Shown: in pieces, positions 41,404 through 52,855 of the stretch | Numbering within the stretch: the stretch's first letter is position 1 | Layout of the letters: the number at the start of each line of letters is the position of its first letter | Source: Cyanophora paradoxa | Taxonomy: Eukaryota; Glaucocystophyceae; Cyanophorales; Cyanophoraceae | Direction of reading: 5' to 3' | DNA length: 64,000 nt | Assembly: GCA_004431415.1 (NCBI GenBank) | Contig: QPMI01000005.1 | Coordinates: forward strand, 1,054,001 to 1,118,000 | Notes under the pieces: generated by a model | What the model was told of the DNA's origin: nothing | Seen by the model: only the letters and a program-made list of their open reading frames with translations | Database searches by the model: none | Program-made: the position numbers and the translations under genes

Positions 41404-44400
41404 ATGTCGAACCAGGGCCCTGAGCTCTCGGCGTCCTCGCGCCCCGCGCCCGCGCCGCATCGCCGCGCGGAGCCACAGTTCGCGCGCCAGAACTTCGCCA
41501 AGACGTACCGCGGGCGCCCGTCTCCCTCGCCATCGTCCTCCTCCGGCTCCTCGTCGGGGCTGGACGTTGTTCTCGTGCGCGTCGTCGCGTCGCCCCCCCG
41601 CGCTGCCGCGCTCCGGACCGCATATGCATTCTCGGCGACGTACGCAGGTGATCGACGCCTCCGATCACATGCCGCCCTCGGCGCTCTCGGCCGCGCGCCA
41701 GGTCCGCTGCGCTCGCTTCGCGCCGGCGCATCTCGCGCACGTTCTGTTCGCAGGTCGCGTTCGAGGTCCTCGACCATCTCCCGCCCACGGCACGCGCCGC
41801 CGTCGTTCGCTTCGCTGGGGAAGCCGAGGCGCGTCGTCCTTCCGAGTGCCCTCGCGCCGTCCTGACTCGGCGCTCCGCAGATCCTGTGCCCGCTCTCGCC
41901 CGATCTCCAGTCCGCCGCGCTCGCTGTCCAAGGTTCGCTCTTCGCGTTTGAAGACGCGCCCGCTCCGTTCTTCACGCTCCTCCGCAGCGATCTCCTCGCC
42001 CGTGCTCGGCGTCGCCCGCCTCGCGGGCGCCCTCCACGCGGTCGCCGCCGACGTTCTCGTCACGAAGCACTCGCCCCGCAAGCGCCAGGCACGCCGCTTC
42101 GCCCCGAATTTGAATTCGAATTTGAATCCGCCCCGCAGGTCTGGATCCTCACGGCCGGAATGTTCCCCGCAGAGGCCCAGCAGGCCGCCGCCCGCGTCCT
42201 CAAGAGCGAGGCGAGAGCTCTTCCTTCCGCTGCTTATCTTTTAGCTTTCTGACGTTCTCGCAGTACCGTGTGACTGTCTTCGGGATTCTTTGCGGAAGCA
42301 AGGAAACCACCGCCGGCCTCGAGCCCGTCGCCAGCGTACGCCGTTTGACTCGCCGCTTGTACCCCCGTTCCGGCGCCGAATTCGATCCAGGTGGGGCGCG
42401 TGTACCCCCTGGACGGGCTCGAAGACGCTCTGGCCGTGGCTTTTCCGGAGTCGGAGGGGCGCACGGCGGCGGCGGCCGGCGAGCGGGGACCCCTCCCCGA
42501 GCGCTACGCCCGCGTGACGGGTACGCGTTCGCTCCGTCACGATCGTATCCCCTCAGCTTCGTTCGCAGTGAGCCGGATCTTCGCGGGGCGACCCCAGGTC
42601 CGCATCGGGCAGGACATCCACCTCGAAATCAAGGTACCCCTCTCGCCCCGATCCCGCTGTACCCCTCGTTAAACGGGTACTCTCCTCAGGTCGAAAACTT
42701 GGGACTGCAGTCCATCCCCGCCGGCTCCAAGGTACCCCCGCTTTCCCCCCTCCTCCCTCCCCCTGCCCGGACCCCGGTTCGAATCCGCGCAGGTCCTGAT
42801 CAAGGAGAACGCTTACTTCGGCTCTCTCATTGTACCCTTCGACCGTACGCTCGCTACAGGCGAGGCCGCCATGGGCCGGTGTGCCCGTACCCCCCGCCCT
42901 CTCCGTCCCAGGTCGCCGCGCGCTCACCTGTACCCTGCCGTAGGGGTACGCTCCCCTCGAAGGGCCGAGGCTCCCACGCCGCCCTCCACGAGTACCTCGA
43001 TCTCCTCCCCGAGGCGAGCCCGTATCCCCCTTATGCACATCTTGTGTATCCGTACCCCCCTTAAACCGGGTACCCCTCCAAAAGGTGGTCGAATACGCCC
43101 TCCTGAACGAGCACGGCGTCGTCGTACCCACCCAAGAAGACGCCTTCTGCCTCGAATTCCGTACCCCCTCTCCCTTTCTGCACCCCGCGCCTCCCGCCAA
43201 CGCCGTACCCCCCTCCAGAGGACTTCACGGGCGACCTTTTCGACTGGGAGCCGCCCTCGCCGCACGTCCCCCGGGCGAACGTTCTCCTCTTCGGTCCGAT
43301 GGGCAACGGCAAGAGCAGGCGCGTACCCCCTCCCCATCCCGGGGTACACCGTTTTCCAATTGATCCTTCGCAGCTTCTTCAACTCGCTCTGCACGAGCCT
43401 CAGCAGCCAGGTACCCCACTCTCCCGTACCCCCAACTCCCTCCCCTGTACCCCGACTCCCTCCGCCCCCAGGTCGTCCAACCGAGCATTGTGGGGGGCAC
43501 GGCCTCCCACGTCACGAACGAGTTCTTCGAGTTCAACCTGAACAGGCGCGTACCCCCCTCCCCCCTTCCCCTTTCCCCCTTCCGCCCCCCGCCCCCTTCT
43601 CGACCCTCTGAGCCTCGCGCAGCATGCGGGAGCTGCGGGACCTCAATTTCTCCGTTTATGACTCCTGGGGCCTCGACGACGAGAACTACGGGGGTACGCC
43701 CCGCGTTCTTGTACCCCCGAATGCAGCTAACTTCCTCTCCTTTTTCCCTTAGGCGACGAGATGGATCTGATCCTGCACGGGGCCATGCCCCTCCAGTTCA
43801 AGATGGACGTGCGCGGCCCCCTCCCGCTCGCTCGCGCCCTCCTACTCGCTCACGTCCCCTCGGCTGTGCCTGCGCGGCGCGGCGCTCGCCGGCGCCTCCT
43901 CCCTGCTGACGCCGGCCCCGGCAGAACACGGTGACGGAGAATCTGGTGCGGGAGCGCACGGGCGGCGCCGTCGTGACCTACAGCCCCGCCCGCAAGGCGC
44001 GCGCGCCCCTCCTACCGTAGTACCCGCCTCCTGCCACGTATCTGACGGGCGGGCGGGCGGGCAGATCCACTCGGTGGTCTTCATCGTGAGCGGCGAGTTC
44101 GTCGAGGTGCGGCGTGAGGCCCCACCAAGCCTCCTCCCCCCCTCCTCCTCTCCCTCGCCTCCCCCGCCCGACCCTCCTTGCCCTGCAGGCCGGGGGCGAG
44201 GACATGGGGCGGTTCGCGGAGCTCTACCGCAGGGCCACCCTCCACCTCCGTGCGCCCCCCTCTGCCGGTTTTGGACTAGAATCGTTAGCGAAGGCCCGGC
44301 TCCCGTGCGCCCAACTTGGCATCGCTGCCCTTGCTCGCCCGCCCGCCCGCCCGTCTTATACATCTCTGTGCCCATCTCTGCGTTCTTTCTACAACCTAGC

Positions 44401-45369
44401 ATCGGCAGCGAAGGCGCGAGCCGAAGTCAACTAAAGCGCGGGCGCGCGGGGGCAGGCCGGAAGGCGGTGGTGGCGATCTCGTACGCGGACCGCTTCGAGG
44501 GGGAGGCCGCCCGCGCCGCCCTCGTCCGCGCCGTGCGCCCCCGCCCCGCCTCCGCCCCCGATATCTTTCTTCGATCCCGAACTTTTTAGTCGATCCCGAA
44601 CTTTTAGTCGATCCCGAAGTGCTTAGGGCCGCCCTCGTCCGCGCCGTGCGCTCCCGCCCCGCCTCCGCCTCGCCCTTCCTGCCCTTCCCTGCCCCACTCC
44701 GTCGTCTGACATCTTAGAGATCCGCCTCGCCCTCCGACGCCGTGGCGGGCGGGGGGGCGGACGGGGGGGCGGGGATCTAGCTATAGAGGCTCTAAGAGTC
44801 TGAATCTTAGATCTGAGATCTGAGGCCTTTCCGTGCACTAGACGGGGCGATCCCTTCCCCGAATCCGCCGCCCCGCCCCGCCCCATCCTCAAAGCTCTGA
44901 CGCCGTGGCGGGTGGGCGGGGGCGCCAGGTGTGCGAGACGCTGCGGATACCCGCGGCGCAGGTCTACCTCCTCGAGAACTACACCGTTTCCAAGGTCCGG
45001 GCTAGTTAGAACAGCTTAGAATAGCTTAGGAGCAGCTGGAGCTTAAGAAGGAGCTGGCCTATATGTTATAAGCTTGAGGAAGAACTCAAGGCCTTAGCTA
45101 TTCTAGACCGTCCTCGTCGCTTTCTTGGAAGAGCAGAAGGTCCTAGCTATTTCTCAGCCGCCCCCGTCGCTTTCTTTCTCACCGCCCCGCCTCCTCGGCC
45201 CGGCGGGCGGCCTTCCTCCCACGCCTTTCCTTACCTCCTCGACGAGCCCCGCCCCCGCCCGCGCAGGACAAGTGCTTCCGGATCGACAAGAACGTGTACA
45301 GCATCGCGCACGCCGCTCTCCGCGCCGCGACCGACTTCATCGTCCAGGCGCGCTCTTGAACCTTTCTTT
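41404..45369 (+). CDS. vWA domain followed by IFI44-like P-loop GTPase
   Basis: ATG at 41404 (MSNQGPELSAS) opens a Ser-rich leader, then a vWA domain over several exons: GLDVVL, VIDASDHMPPSALSAARQ, VAFEVLDHLPPTARAAVVRF, VLGVARLAGALHAVAADVLV, VWILTAGMFPAEAQQAAARV and YRVTVFGILCGSKETTAGLE. Beta-rich exons follow (VRIGQDIHLEIK, ENLGLQSIPAGSK, LIKENAYFGSLIVPFDRTLA). Next comes an IFI44-type GTPase: P-loop ANVLLFGPMGNGKSSFFNSL, LNFSVYDSWGLDDENYG (G3 DxxG), DLILHGAMPLQFKMD, IHSVVFIVSGEFVE, VVAISYADRFEGEAARAAL, IPAAQVYLLENYTVSK and DKCFRIDKNVYSIAHAAL. If unspliced, the last exon stops at 45367-45369. GC donors occur at 43319, 43546 and 43997. IFI44 proteins are interferon-induced in vertebrates; the role here is unknown. 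The vWA and GTPase parts could be two genes, but I find no stop between them. Confidence 0.75.
44570..44630. repeat. TCGATCCCGAACTTTTAG triple repeat in intron
   Basis: Three consecutive copies of a TCGATCCCGAACTTTTAG-like unit lie in the intron between the ADRFEGEA exon and the VCETLRIP exon. The core TCGATCCCGA is the reverse complement of the TCGGGATCGA repeat that fills introns of the 55-64 kb gene. Confidence 0.7.
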
Positions 45370-45590
45370 CAGCACTTTCTTGAGAGATTTAAGCTCATTC
45401 AAACTCTCCTGTCCCCTTTTCTCTAGAGCGCCTTCTTAGCCCCTAAGCTCCCCGTCTCACCGCCCCCCTAAGCTCTCCCGCCCCCCTCTCCCTTGGTCGC
45501 CTTCGAAAGCCCCCTCAAGTCCAGGCGCCCTTCTCGGCGCTCTCGCAAGAGATTTAGAATTCAAGCGCTCAAGGATTTGCCCATTCAAGC

Positions 45591-45625
<35 letters not shown>

Positions 45626-45654
45626 TCCTTATCCGCCCCCGCCCGCAGGACGAG

Positions 45655-47581
45655 ATGGCGCCGGTGGCGTGCCCGTACGCCCTCGACCCCGCCTACGTCC
45701 CCCCGGCGCCGCGGGCGGCCCCGGGCCCGGGCGGCCGGTCCGGCGCCGTGGGGAGCCTGGCGGTCGAGGCCCGCGCCGACGTCCTGGGGCCCCAGGTTCG
45801 TGATTTCTCATATATTTAACGAGACATCTAGTGCCATCCCCGTCTAGACGTCTAGTTTAACTGATAGAATCTTTAACTTTAACTGTTAGGGAGAGCTTGA
45901 AGGGCAGCTTGGCAAAGAGCACGGAGGGAAGCTTCTAGCCTAGCCTAGCCTAGCGGGCGGGCGGGCGGACGTCCTGGGGCCACAGGTGCGGCCGCGCTTC
46001 AAAGGAAATCTGAACAGATTTAGAGAGCCTAGTCCGGACTCTCCTAGGCCTCCCCAAGTCTAGGACTTCAGTCGAGCCTGACACCTGGCCTGCGCAGTCG
46101 GCGGGCCTCTCGTCGCGCGTGTGCCCCTTCATGGCCAAGTCGGGCAGCTGCCCCGCCGGCACCTCCTGCGCCCTCCGCCACGGTCCGCCCCCGCCCCAGC
46201 ACCCCGTCCCTCCGTCCCTTGATCTTGAGCTAGAGCCTCCCCTCCGAATTGGCGCTTGAGCTTAAAGCTTAAGCCCCGACTCCGAATCCCCCTCCTAGAG
46301 CTTCCCTTTGACTTCAGCTAAGCTGGGTCAGCTTAAGCTCAGCTTACGCTTCTTAAGTCCTCCGCGTCTCTTGCGAGATCTTGAGCTAGAGCCTCCCTCC
46401 GGCTTGGCGCTTAAGCTTGAGCTTAAGCTCCTCAAGTCCTCCGTCTCCTAGCTTCAGTTTAGCTTCAGCTTAAACTCTTTGGCTTGGCTTAAGTGTAGCT
46501 TAGCTTAAGCTCAGCTGAGCTCTGACTCGGCGGCGGCGGGGGCGCAGACCTGGGGAGCCTGCCGTGCCGCCGCTGGTTCGGGCTCCCCGCGGACCACCCC
46601 CTCCGCTGCACCCGCGGCCCCCGCTGCCGCTTCTCCCACGACGACCGCTCCTGCCCCACCCCCGAGGACCGCGCCCGCGTCCGGGTACGCCATTCGTTTC
46701 CCGAAAGGATCGCGTACCCCGGGCCGGGCCGACGAGCCGGGACGTGGCGCAGGAGGAGGCGCGGCGCATGGGGCTCCTCAACAACCTTCACCAGCCGATC
46801 GCGACGCGCCCCGCGGCGGCGCCTGTGGCGGCGGCCGCCGCCGCCGCTCCGCCGCGCCGGAGCGGCTCCGGCGGGCGGGGCGGCCGTGCTTCCCTCCCCC
46901 TCCGCGGCCTCGGTCAGTGACCTGGCCCCGTTCTGTAACTGCCATGTACCCCGCAATCTGAACGAGCGAGCGGCACCGCGTGCAGGCGAAGAGGGTTTTG
47001 GCGGGGGCGGGGGCGAGGGGGGTAGCCTCCTCGCCGCGCTCCTCGGGGGCTTCCGGCTCTCGAGCCCGCCGCCGCCGCCGCCCCGCCCCGTCTCCTCCCC
47101 GCCGCCGCGCCGGCCGCGGGCGCCGGTGCATGCACCGGAGCCTGGCCTGACCCCAGCGGACATCCCCGACCGCTTCATCTGCCCCATCACCCTCAGCGTG
47201 ATGGAAGGCTCGCAAGCTAGCTCTAGATTCAGATCTGCCCCCGAGCCTCGGAGCCGGGCCGAGCCGGCCCAGCAGGGCTCTAGATCTCGTGATCACTCAC
47301 TACCGCCGTGGCAGACCCCGTGCTGCTGAACGACGGGAGCGGCCGGAGCTACGAGCGGGGGGCCCTCGCCCGCTGGCTCGCGGCCTCGGGCACCTCGCCC
47401 CTCACCCGCCGGCCTCTCGTGCGCCTAGGCCTTGGCCGAAGCCCTCATGATCAAGCCTGCTGAGCCGGGGCCGGGGGCGCAGCCGCGTCCGCAGCTGACG
47501 CCGAACCGGGAGCTGGCGGCCGCGATCGCGGCCTGGCGGGCCGGGGCGGGCGGCGGGGCCGCCGCATGTGCGACCCGGTAG
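45655..47581 (+). CDS. CCCH zinc-finger and U-box protein (probable E3 ligase)
   Basis: A U-box binds E2 enzymes and makes its protein an E3 ubiquitin ligase; CCCH fingers usually bind RNA. The first exon reads DEMAPVACPYALDPAYVPP and is preceded by CAG, so it may also be an internal exon. Two fingers follow: CPFMAKSGSCPAGTSCALRH (C-x8-C-x5-C-x3-H) at about 46110-46170, and CTRGPRCRFSH preceded by a distant Cys at about 46560-46650. A linker reads EEARRMGLLNNLHQPIATRP. The C-terminal U-box runs PDRFICPITLSVM, then a GC-donor intron (47208-47310), DPVLLNDGSGRSYERGALAR, WLAASGTSPLTRRPL, an intron, and LTPNRELAAAIAAWRAG. The stop is at 47579-47581. The intron at about 46190-46535 is full of AGCTTAAG words. 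It may be the C-terminal half of the gene starting at 41404. Confidence 0.78.
46200..46530. repeat. AGCTTAAGCTT-rich intronic repeat
   Basis: The intron between the two CCCH exons contains many overlapping CTTAAGCT, AGCTTAAG and CTCCTCAAGTCCTCCG(C/T) words. Examples are the units at about 46350-46375 and 46425-46445. It is non-coding and locally self-complementary. Confidence 0.55.
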
Positions 47582-48060
47582 CCCTATGCGCACCTGGCCT
47601 CAAGCTAGCGCTGTTGGCCATGGGCCGCCGGGGCCCATAGCCAGTCGCTGAGGGATTCAGAGACTCTCTGCAATCGAAAGCGCCCGCAGCTGGGAAGCTT
47701 GAGCTCGAAGCCCGCAAGATACAGATCAATCGATGTCGATATCGAGAGCGCCGCGCGCGCGCGTAGCCGATATCTCTGCGGCCGCGTATATATACGCAGA
47801 CGTAAAGAGCTAGAGCGCGAGCTCGCGACGTCGACCGAGCATCGCCCGTGCAGGGCGATCTAGAATTATCGAATCCGCGAGCGCGCCCATCGCCGGGCAG
47901 GCCTAGGGGCCTGGCCCGGCGGCCATGGGCTGGGCTGCGGAGGACCGGTCGCCGAATTTCGACAACGAGGACGTACCCCCGCAATTGCGCTATCTCCCGC
48001 CAGCTTCGCAACAACAGCGCCTGTGGGCCCACACAAGCTCCCCAACCGCATTGCCGAGCC
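47582..48060. other. Intergenic between U-box gene and next gene
   Basis: No convincing exon. Includes ATCGATGTCGATATCGA near 47730-47747 and TATATATACG near 47787-47797. A GTACCCCCGCAATTG word near 47974 suggests a possible 5'-UTR intron of the next gene. Confidence 0.4.
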
Positions 48061-49130
48061 ATGGAGTCGACCAGCTTCTATCCCGGATACAGCTCGATCG
48101 GCGGCACGACGCTCGGGCAGTGGGGCAGCCCGAAGGCGAACTACGCCTCGACCGTGCGCCTCGGCGCCCGCTACCCGGTCTCGCCAGACTCCTCTTACAT
48201 CGTAAATACCGAAATGGGTGAGCGCGGCGCCCCCGCCGCGCCGCTGCGCTCACCCGGACGCTTGTGACGTCAATGACGCGCGCGCGTGCGCGGGCGCTTC
48301 GCCTCGCAGGCGACGCGGACGCAGCGAGCCGGGAGCGTCTCCAGATTGCACTCAACGCGTCGCGGGCCCGCCAGCGCCTCCGCTTCGCCGGTGCGTCGGA
48401 GGACCGGTCACAACGCAGCACGCGCTCGCCCTTTCATAGAGTCTAGACCTTCTTTCACGCTTCGTCTTCCGCTTACGCGTCGCGTCCCGCGCAGGCTCTG
48501 TCAAGGACGCGGACGCCGAGCGCGAATGGATCCACAAGGGCGGAGCGTCCGTCCAGGAGCTCGAGCCGGGCTACCTTCCCCCGCACGCCTTCGTCTTCCG
48601 CCCCGAGCTGGGCTCCCACCAGGCGCACTTCATTTTCGCGGCAGCCTCCACCGTGAGCTCCTTCTCGCCCGCCCCGAATTTGATCTGACTGCGCGAATTT
48701 GATCGACGTCGAAAAGGAACCCGAGCTCTTCGGTACGCGCGGCGCGGCGCGGATCCTGCGCTTCTCTGATGTCGCGAAGCCTCGCCGCTCACGCCATCCC
48801 TCCGCAGGCCTCGGCGTGGAGAAGAGCCTCGAGGACCTCGACCGCTCTGCCGCGGCCGCGGAGGGCGCGGAGGGCGGCGCCGGCGCCGCCGCGGGCGGGG
48901 ACGCCGTCTCTTCGTACATCCGCAGGCGCCGCGGGACGGCCATCGACTCGCTCGTCGCCGCCACGGCGGCCAAGCCGCGCCGGGAGGAGAAGGAGGGGGA
49001 GGAGAAGCCCTCGCTCCTCGGGGAGGCGGCGGGGGCGCTGGGCGGGGCGGCCACGTCCCTTGCGCAGAAGCTCGAGGCGGCCGGCGAGGCGGCCGCCCGC
49101 GCCACGGGCCTCTCCCAGCGCGACGAGTGA
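48061..49130 (+). CDS. Unrecognised spliced protein
   Basis: The family is not recognised. ATG 48061 opens MESTSFYPGYSSIGGTTLGQ, then WGSPKANYASTVRLGARYPV and SPDSSYIVNTEM. A GTGAGC intron follows (48216-48309). Further exons read DADAASRERLQIALNASRAR, VKDADAEREWIHKGGASVQE, YLPPHAFVFRPELGSHQAHF, DVEKEPELFG and LGVEKSLEDLDRSAAAAEGA. The last exon encodes VSSYIRRRRGTAIDSLVAA, a Lys/Glu-rich stretch and SLAQKLEAAGEAAARATGLS, with its stop at 49128-49130. Balanced composition and good intron signals support a real gene. The C-terminus looks amphipathic. No catalytic motif is visible. Confidence 0.55.
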
Positions 49131-50292
49131 TGATATGATGTATGGGCGTTCTTCTTCGAATGTTAGGCCTAGCTAGGGCTTCCAGTAGCATCGATTCCTT
49201 TTCCGTAATTGCGAGTTTCCAGCTTTGATAATTAGAAGGGGCTTCGATATCAGACCTAGAGACAGTGGCCCCATGATCGGCCTGCCCTGAGATTTCCTTC
49301 GGAGGGCAGGCAGCCGTCACGGCGTTGTATAGCGCGACAGTGTACAGAATTCTGAGCTTCAATTATTAACTTCATTTTCAATTCTGCAGCTGACTTCAAT
49401 TATTAACTTCGTTTTCCGCAACTGTGTTGGGCGCAAACGCCCGACTCGCGTTCAAGTGTAGGGGCTTTAATTTCCACCTCCGCCCCCCCCTCCCCTCCGG
49501 ATCTCCTCCCCCCCTCCCCTCCCCCCCCTCCCTCCCCTCCCCCCTCCCCCCTCCCCTCCCTCCCGCCTCCCTCCCCCTTCGGGCCCCCTCCCTTCCCATT
49601 CCCCTTCCCCCACCCTGCATGACCCCGACGTACGTGGCCGTGGGCCCGAAGGCGGGTTGAAGGTAAGAGCTGTGCGTCCTCTGCAATTTCTCAGTGCCTC
49701 CGGATCCCCCGGGCCCTTCAATTTGTGCCTTCAATTTGCAAGCCATCTAGATCTGCAGTGCCTGGTTCGGCGTGCACGTGGGCCCGCCGGGCCGGCTTTC
49801 GTTGCGGTCTATGCATATGATCATGAATATATGATCATAATCATGATCAGCCGCTGAGCGGCTCCTGCTGCAGCTGCGGCGCAAGCAGCCGTACCGTAGT
49901 ACTGATACACTAGTACACTAGCACTAGTACTAGCTATAGTACTCCGGATCCGCCAGCCGATCGCGAGCCTCGGAGGCACCCACCCGGCCCATGGCCAGAT
50001 AGATAAATTAAATAATTCAATACCGGAACCCCACGCGTACGTACACATATATATGTATATACTGGTAGAACGTGCACATCACGTACACGGCGCCCCCCAC
50101 CCCCATGCCCCACGCTGCATGAATTTCGAAAGTTCAACGGTTCATGCATATGATCAGGTACAACCAATTGCAAGCCATTCATTGAGCAGAAAACACAAAT
50201 CCAGCCAAGCTACGAGGCAACAGCCAGGCCGATTATATCTCGGCAAGGCAAGGCAGGCCAAGTTATCTCTCGAGCTCAGAGTCTACCTATAG
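49131..50292. other. Intergenic region with a pyrimidine tract
   Basis: No exon seen. Contains a repeated TTCAATTATTAACTTC (49359-49375, 49395-49410) and a C/T-only tract (about 49470-49615). TGATCATGAT palindromes (49817-49848) and ACTAGTACTAG palindromes (49908-49935) also occur. The right part is AT-richer and meets the 3' end of the F-box gene on the minus strand. Confidence 0.45.
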
Positions 50293-52394
50293 CTAGGCCG
50301 GAAATTTTCTACTATCGCGAGCCTCGGAGCTCGAGTAATGCATTCGAACTGGAATCGAGTTTTGCACCGTTGACGAGCTGATAGACACAACAACGGGGCC
50401 GTCTGCTCTAAACCAGCCCCCGATCACACTACAGGCTGGCTTCCACAACGTATCTGAAACTGTGAAAAACACGTTAATGCGAAGGCTTAGGCCGGGGACC
50501 GAGGTACAGTTGCGCAGTCGGAGCAGAGGGACAAGCGCGTCCATGTTGGCCCCCTCCAGATCTTGAAGATTATAAAAAAGATTTGCGCCTGTAAGCTTGG
50601 GACCGCCACGCGCAACCTCCTGCGGCCTCTTGAGAACAGTTGCAAGGGATGATTATATATATGTGCAACAAAGGCACGCACAGTAAGAAGCTCAGGAGAG
50701 GGATAGGCTTTGTCAGTTCCCAGCTGCAGATATCTGAGAGACGGAGAAGCAGCCCGAACAAGCATGGCGGCTGCGGATTGGTCGATAAAAGTGCGCTCCG
50801 TCACCACTTCAGCGCTGCTCCTTTTCTGGACTATCTGAATCTCACAAGACTCCAGTCGCTTGCACTGAAGCTGCTCGATCGCGGACGCCGTCGCCCCCAG
50901 GAGTCTCGCTCCACCGTCCATTGCGTTCAGAGTCTGCATACGTACAAACAAGTAAAAAAAGCAAAGAAAGGTCATGCCAGTGCAGTAAACGAATATATGC
51001 AAGGAAAATTAAAGTGAGGCGCACACTGAGAGCTATCCAGAGGTAGCGGAGGTCGGGAAGGTTGGCTAGACCACCAATGATGTCTGCTGACCTGGAATCG
51101 ACCTGCAGGCGGCGCGGTCAGGATCGAGGCCAGCTTGGAATCTTGAGGGCAGAGCTCGAGCGAGGTATAAAATTTGAAAGGACACACTGCAAGCGAGACT
51201 TGCTGAAGTGCGAGTAAACTGAGCATCGCCGACAGGCCCGCCGGCCCCACCCAGGGGTGGTGCACGTCGAAAACTCGAAGGCGTGTGGCGCAGGGAGAGG
51301 AAGCGATGTCGATGAGGGCAGCATCGATCTCTTCCGACTCAGAGAGACTCGTGTCCAGCTCGCGCAAGTCTTCGAATTTCGCGAAAATCTGCAGGCTCGC
51401 GGCTCCGCCAGAGATCTCGGTGCAAGAGAAGCTCTGCAGTCCGGGCCAAAGACGATGAATAGCGGCCTGCAAGCTTGTTAGCGGCCACAAGCAGTTGCGC
51501 AAAAGCAATACACACCACCTCCTCGTTGGAGAGAAATGCCCCGTCCAGCTCAAGGCGCTGCAGCGGCGGAACGGCCCCTGGAATGGCTGACTTCAACAAG
51601 AGATTTCCGAACGAGCATCCCGCGGGCGTTCGCACGACAGCTTCCCGTGACGTGAGGGACCGCATGGACGGCGCTGCACTGAGGGCCACCAGAAACGAGC
51701 ACGCGATGCGCTCTGGCGACAGAGGAGCAAAGCCGAGCCGGCGCTGCTCCTCATCGCTCGGCCATGGCGAGATCCCTCCAGACCATGGGCATCTGATCTC
51801 GACTTCCTCCAGAGGCACAGGGCTCACTGCAAGCGTGCCCAGCAACTCTGCGGGCACATGCATATGATCAAATTACAGAGCAGATGCCAGCAAACAGCAC
51901 TCACTTGTCGCAGCGGATGCGGCATCTTGGCAATTGCGAATTTCGACGCCTTTAGCGGCCAGGCCTAGGAGCAGCTGCAGCCGGATATCGATGCCGCACA
52001 CAAAGCGACGGGTACCGTGAAGCGCGCCGCATTTCAGAAGATGAACAGCTTGCTTAGCGAGTTGCGTGAAATGCTGCACGGCCTCCTCGGGCTCGCCGCC
52101 GCGGGGGGGCTGCACGACTCGCAGCTCCTTCCAGTGTACGCCCTGCACGAGCCGCCGGAACCGCCGATCGACAGCCCGCAGTCGACACTGTTTGAACGCC
52201 TCCAAGGCCTCAAGCTCGCTGAAGATGCGCTGCACAAGTTCGTCGGGAAGGAAGTCGAACGGATTCTCCGCCGTCGCGCCGCCCGTGCCGTTCTCAGTCG
52301 AAGATTCTCGAGGACCCGCAGCGACGTCTGACGGCCATTCTGATCGCGCAGGCGCCCCGGCTGTACATGTCAAGATCTCTCCGTAATCTCCCAT
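50293..52394 (-). CDS. F-box protein, right paralogue
   Basis: ATG at 52392-52394 (MGDYGEILTC) precedes the F-box NPFDFLPDELVQRIFSELEA, then DRRFRRLVQGVHWKELRV. The body mirrors the left paralogue: LLGTLAVSPVPLEEVEIRC, CSFLVALSAAPSMRSLTSRE, AIPGAVPPLQRLELDGAFLS, WPGLQSFSCTEISGGAASLQ, LRVFDVHHPWVGPAGLSAML, RLLGATASAIEQLQCKRLES, VRAASPSLRYLQLGTDKAYP and LVPLLRLRNCTSVPGLSLRI. The stop is at 50293. The acidic DDSDEE tail of the left copy is replaced by a different ending. Introns are AT-rich GT-AG. Substitutions are many, and most exons still align residue by residue, so the gene looks intact and old relative to the near-identical WD40 exon beside it. Confidence 0.8.
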
Positions 52395-52855
52395 ATGGCC
52401 ATGGGAGGCGCGCAAGGCGTGATGCGAGCTTATCTACAAGTCGGTCGCCGCAAGAGGAGCTTCGCTCGCGACAAGCGGCAGGCGGCGGGGCGCTGGGCCA
52501 GCCTGGGCAGCTTTGCCGCAGCCTTTGCCGCGAGGCTTTGCGCCGGTGAGGGGTACAGTGCACACTTTGTGCGAGGCTGCACCTGTAGATACTGCGAGTC
52601 TGGAAACGCGTCCGACAACACCGATCACGCTACTCGACCGTGCTAGCTTAAGCTGCCTGTTGGCCTGGTCCACGATCCGCGCAGAGGAACAACGCGTCGG
52701 CGAAGCGAACGCACCCGTGCAGGGAAGCGATGCCGAAGTGCAGAGAGCGCGGAGCGAGCGCCGCGTCAACGGCGAGGGTGCGGCGATTGCCTGCCAGCTC
52801 ACGCGCCATCGACCGCTGACCCGGGCGATGCGCTGCGCGTACACAGTTCTGCGGG

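Noticed and set aside
2400-47600. The ubiquitous GGGGTAC / GTACCCC word as a transposon or protein-binding repeat
   Set aside because: Its positions coincide with exon ends in genes of either strand, in the matching orientation, so it is best explained as the 5' end of introns.
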